A DNA stretch of 64,000 nucleotides from assembly GCA_963210315.1 (NCBI GenBank), contig OY723287.1, forward strand, positions 806,001-870,000, in the 5' to 3' direction. A program made the translations under genes and the position numbers. Origin of the DNA: Rhynchopus euleeides (lineage: Eukaryota > Euglenozoa > Diplonemea > Diplonemida > Diplonemidae). The notes beneath the pieces are model-generated. The model had not been told where the DNA came from. It did not search any database and saw nothing but the letters and a program-made list of their open reading frames with translations. Positions within the stretch are counted from its first letter, which is position 1. Each line of letters opens with the position of its first letter. Shown one piece after another: positions 61,871-64,000 of this stretch.

Positions 61871-64000
61871 CCCCCCCCCCCCCTCCCCCGCCACCCCCAC
61901 TCTGGCATCTCTCTATTTCTTCTGTCTGTCTCCCTGCATGTGTCCTGACATCTGCCCCTTGCCAAATTTTGTTTTTTTTTCTTCACACCTGACTCTACGA
62001 ACACCTCGCTGTACCTCGGACACAGCTGCCCCCTCCTGCAGTTTGAATGGAGAGAGATGGGTGGGCCCCCGTTCTCGGTAAAAATTTTCGGCGAAGTTTG
62101 GCGATTCGTATCATTGCCTCCTATAATTCGGAGGAAAATGTACCAACATGCACCGTTTTCGGCACCGGAGCGGAGACCCCCCCCCCCCCGTGGAGAGAGG
62201 GACAATGTTACTCTCTCTCTTTCACTCTCGCTGCAACTTCCTTTTCTCGATTACTTCTCTCTACTTTACGACCCCCCCCCCTTGGCCCGGCCACACGCCT
62301 CCCATGCACTCTTCCATTTCTTAGGCTGTGGGTGATTTTGAGCGATCACAGGCCCCACACCACCCCCCGCCTGCCACATCCCCCGGGATGTCGGCTTTTT
62401 TTTGCGCTTTTTTTGCGCTTCTGCTGCTGTTCTCTCTCTTCCAAACCGCCCCCTCCCTCCCTCCTCAAACAGCAGCAGCTATCTGCAGAAGGGTCAGGGC
62501 TGTGCAAGTCATTTCTGTCCCAGATCCCGGATGTTGGTGGAGGCACCGCTACAGCCCCCCGTTCGATACCACTGTGAGGCCATGCAATCAAACACCTCAG
62601 GCCCCAGACCCACCCCACCCTTTTTCCGGCCCCCTCTTGCCCCCTCTTGCCTCGTCTTCAGCTTCTTCCTTTGCAAAGGAGGCCTTCTTGCAAATAAGAT
62701 CGACATGGCATGTGTGGCACAGGGAGTCAGCGAGAGAGATTCACCACTCGGGAACAGCTTGCACTCTCCAAAGGGTTGCCGTGTGTGTTGTCTGTGGAGG
62801 GAGCACACAAAAGGGGGCGAGGCGGTTGGGCTTGGGGGAGGGATGAGAGGTGAGGGTTTTCTTCTTCTTTATTCCTTTTCTTTGCAGGTCTCACTACGAA
62901 ACCCCTCCAGGGAGGGGGGATGGGCTGGCGGTGCGGATGTTCCACCCTCTGCACCTGGGGAGAAGGGGGGGGGGGGAGTGCACACCCACATTCGAAGAGA
63001 GAGGGGATGTTTTCATCATACTGTGTCGTGCCGACTTCCCCCCCCCCCCCCCCCCCCCACTCGGGCCCTGCTGCTCACAGGATGCTGCCGATGCTCACAC
63101 AAGAGATTGGGAAGGGCGCACATCAGACAAGAGGGCGGAGGGTCGAGAGATGGGGGCTGTGTTTATAATTTTTTTGTTAGAATTTTTGCAGATTAGCACC
63201 CCGAAGGGGGGGGGGGTTATGAAGAGTTGAGCCAAACTGACGGCGTTGGGGGCCGGGATGGGGGGTCAACAAACAGGATGGGGGGAAGGGGAGGGGAGGG
63301 GCGGTGGTGGTGGTCGTGGGAGAGGGCAGTGTCCCCCTGCAATATGACTCTGTGCAAAGGCGACAGCAAGCACGCCTCCCTCCTTCGCGAGTTGGTGTTG
63401 TGTATACTGGGGGGGCTGGGCCAGCCAAGGGCGCCGCGGGACGTCCCCCACGACCCGTTTGTGGGGCAAAGGAAGGGGAATAGAGAGGCAAACAGCCACC
63501 CCTCCCCCCCCCTCTCATGGGGGGGGGGGGGGGGGGCCGCGCGCGCCTTACTCTTTTGTCCAAACCCGCCCACACGCCTCCACCGCCCCCCACCCCCACC
63601 CCCACCCCTCACCGTTTGTCTCTCTCTGAGTGATCCTCTCTTCCCCCCCCCCCCCCCACACCCCACCTGCCAGCCTTTCTTCCTTTCCCACCCAAGCCCC
63701 CAACGTGGCCCGGCCCCGTGTCTATATTTGGTTTTGCCTGTACGTGCTCCGTCGTTGCGTTTGTTCTCTCGGTCGCTTCTATGTGCGTATGTTATGTGCC
63801 TTTTTGATGCAGGCCTTGGCCTGTGTGTGCGTTGATCGCCTTGGGCGTGTTGATTCTGTGCATCGTTCTCCACTGCACAGCGCCCACTACTTCGTGCGGG
63901 ATAATTTGCAAGGATTGTGTTTGTGCATGTGCCATGGGTGGCGGGTGTTGAGCGGGCCAACCCCTGTGCGGACCACGGCCCACTTGCCGTCATACCAGAT
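61871..64000. other. Terminal spacer, no gene seen
   Basis: Long C/G homopolymers (61871-61885, 63040-63059, 63519-63536, 63645-63657) and pyrimidine-rich sequence on the + strand. Short frames only. The last 300 bases have more balanced composition but no recognised product. Confidence 0.45.

Overview
The window looks like nuclear DNA of a GC-rich, intron-bearing protist. Gene bodies are GC-rich with long clean frames. Spacers are full of poly-C, pyrimidine tracts, AT-rich palindromes and inverted-repeat elements. All seven confident host genes lie on the + strand, most have a C/CT-rich tract just upstream, and the introns fit GTATG...CAG. Co-orientation plus pyrimidine tracts, and a kinetoplastid-like (VIPER/DIRS-type) tyrosine-recombinase retroelement, make a euglenozoan such as a diplonemid plausible. 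This is inference: no rRNA, tRNA or spliced-leader gene was found to settle it.

Layout. 1-9164: the 3' part of a giant cysteine-rich, M15-peptidase-like, Ig-like, membrane-anchored surface protein. 9.2-22.8 kb: no convincing gene; palindromes, hairpins, a dispersed GC hairpin repeat, a degenerate tandem array and an 864-bp terminal-inverted-repeat (TIR) element with a 9-bp target duplication. 22.8-25.6 kb: intronless protein with an ADP-ribosyltransferase-like C-terminal domain. 25.8-30.4 kb: a 377-bp tandem duplication, a possible small spliced gene and decamer repeats. 30.4-31.6 kb: EF-hand protein whose stop codon lies in the target duplication of a second, inverted, nearly identical 864-bp element. 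33.2-33.9 kb: a 693-bp palindrome. 35.0-37.3 kb: five-exon Nup50-like nucleoporin. 40.6-41.3 kb: short secreted ORF and a neighbouring fragment. 42.7-50.2 kb: gene-dense block with an Atg10-like E2 enzyme, a BCS1 AAA ATPase and a myristoylated ankyrin/MAP3K-like kinase in four exons. 50.3-64 kb: mobile-element territory with a broken BED-finger (hAT-like) transposase, three TA-flanked TIR elements and a decayed gag/tyrosine-recombinase/reverse-transcriptase retroelement.

The host genes serve general eukaryotic functions (nuclear transport, autophagy conjugation, respiratory complex III assembly, kinase and calcium signalling, cell surface) and do not form one pathway. The most striking content is the set of apparently undescribed mobile and repeat families: the twin 864-bp elements, a roughly 60-bp hairpin repeat in at least 13 copies, the giant palindrome, the TA-flanked G-terminal elements, and an approximately 100-bp inverted-repeat family of which two members lie inside introns.
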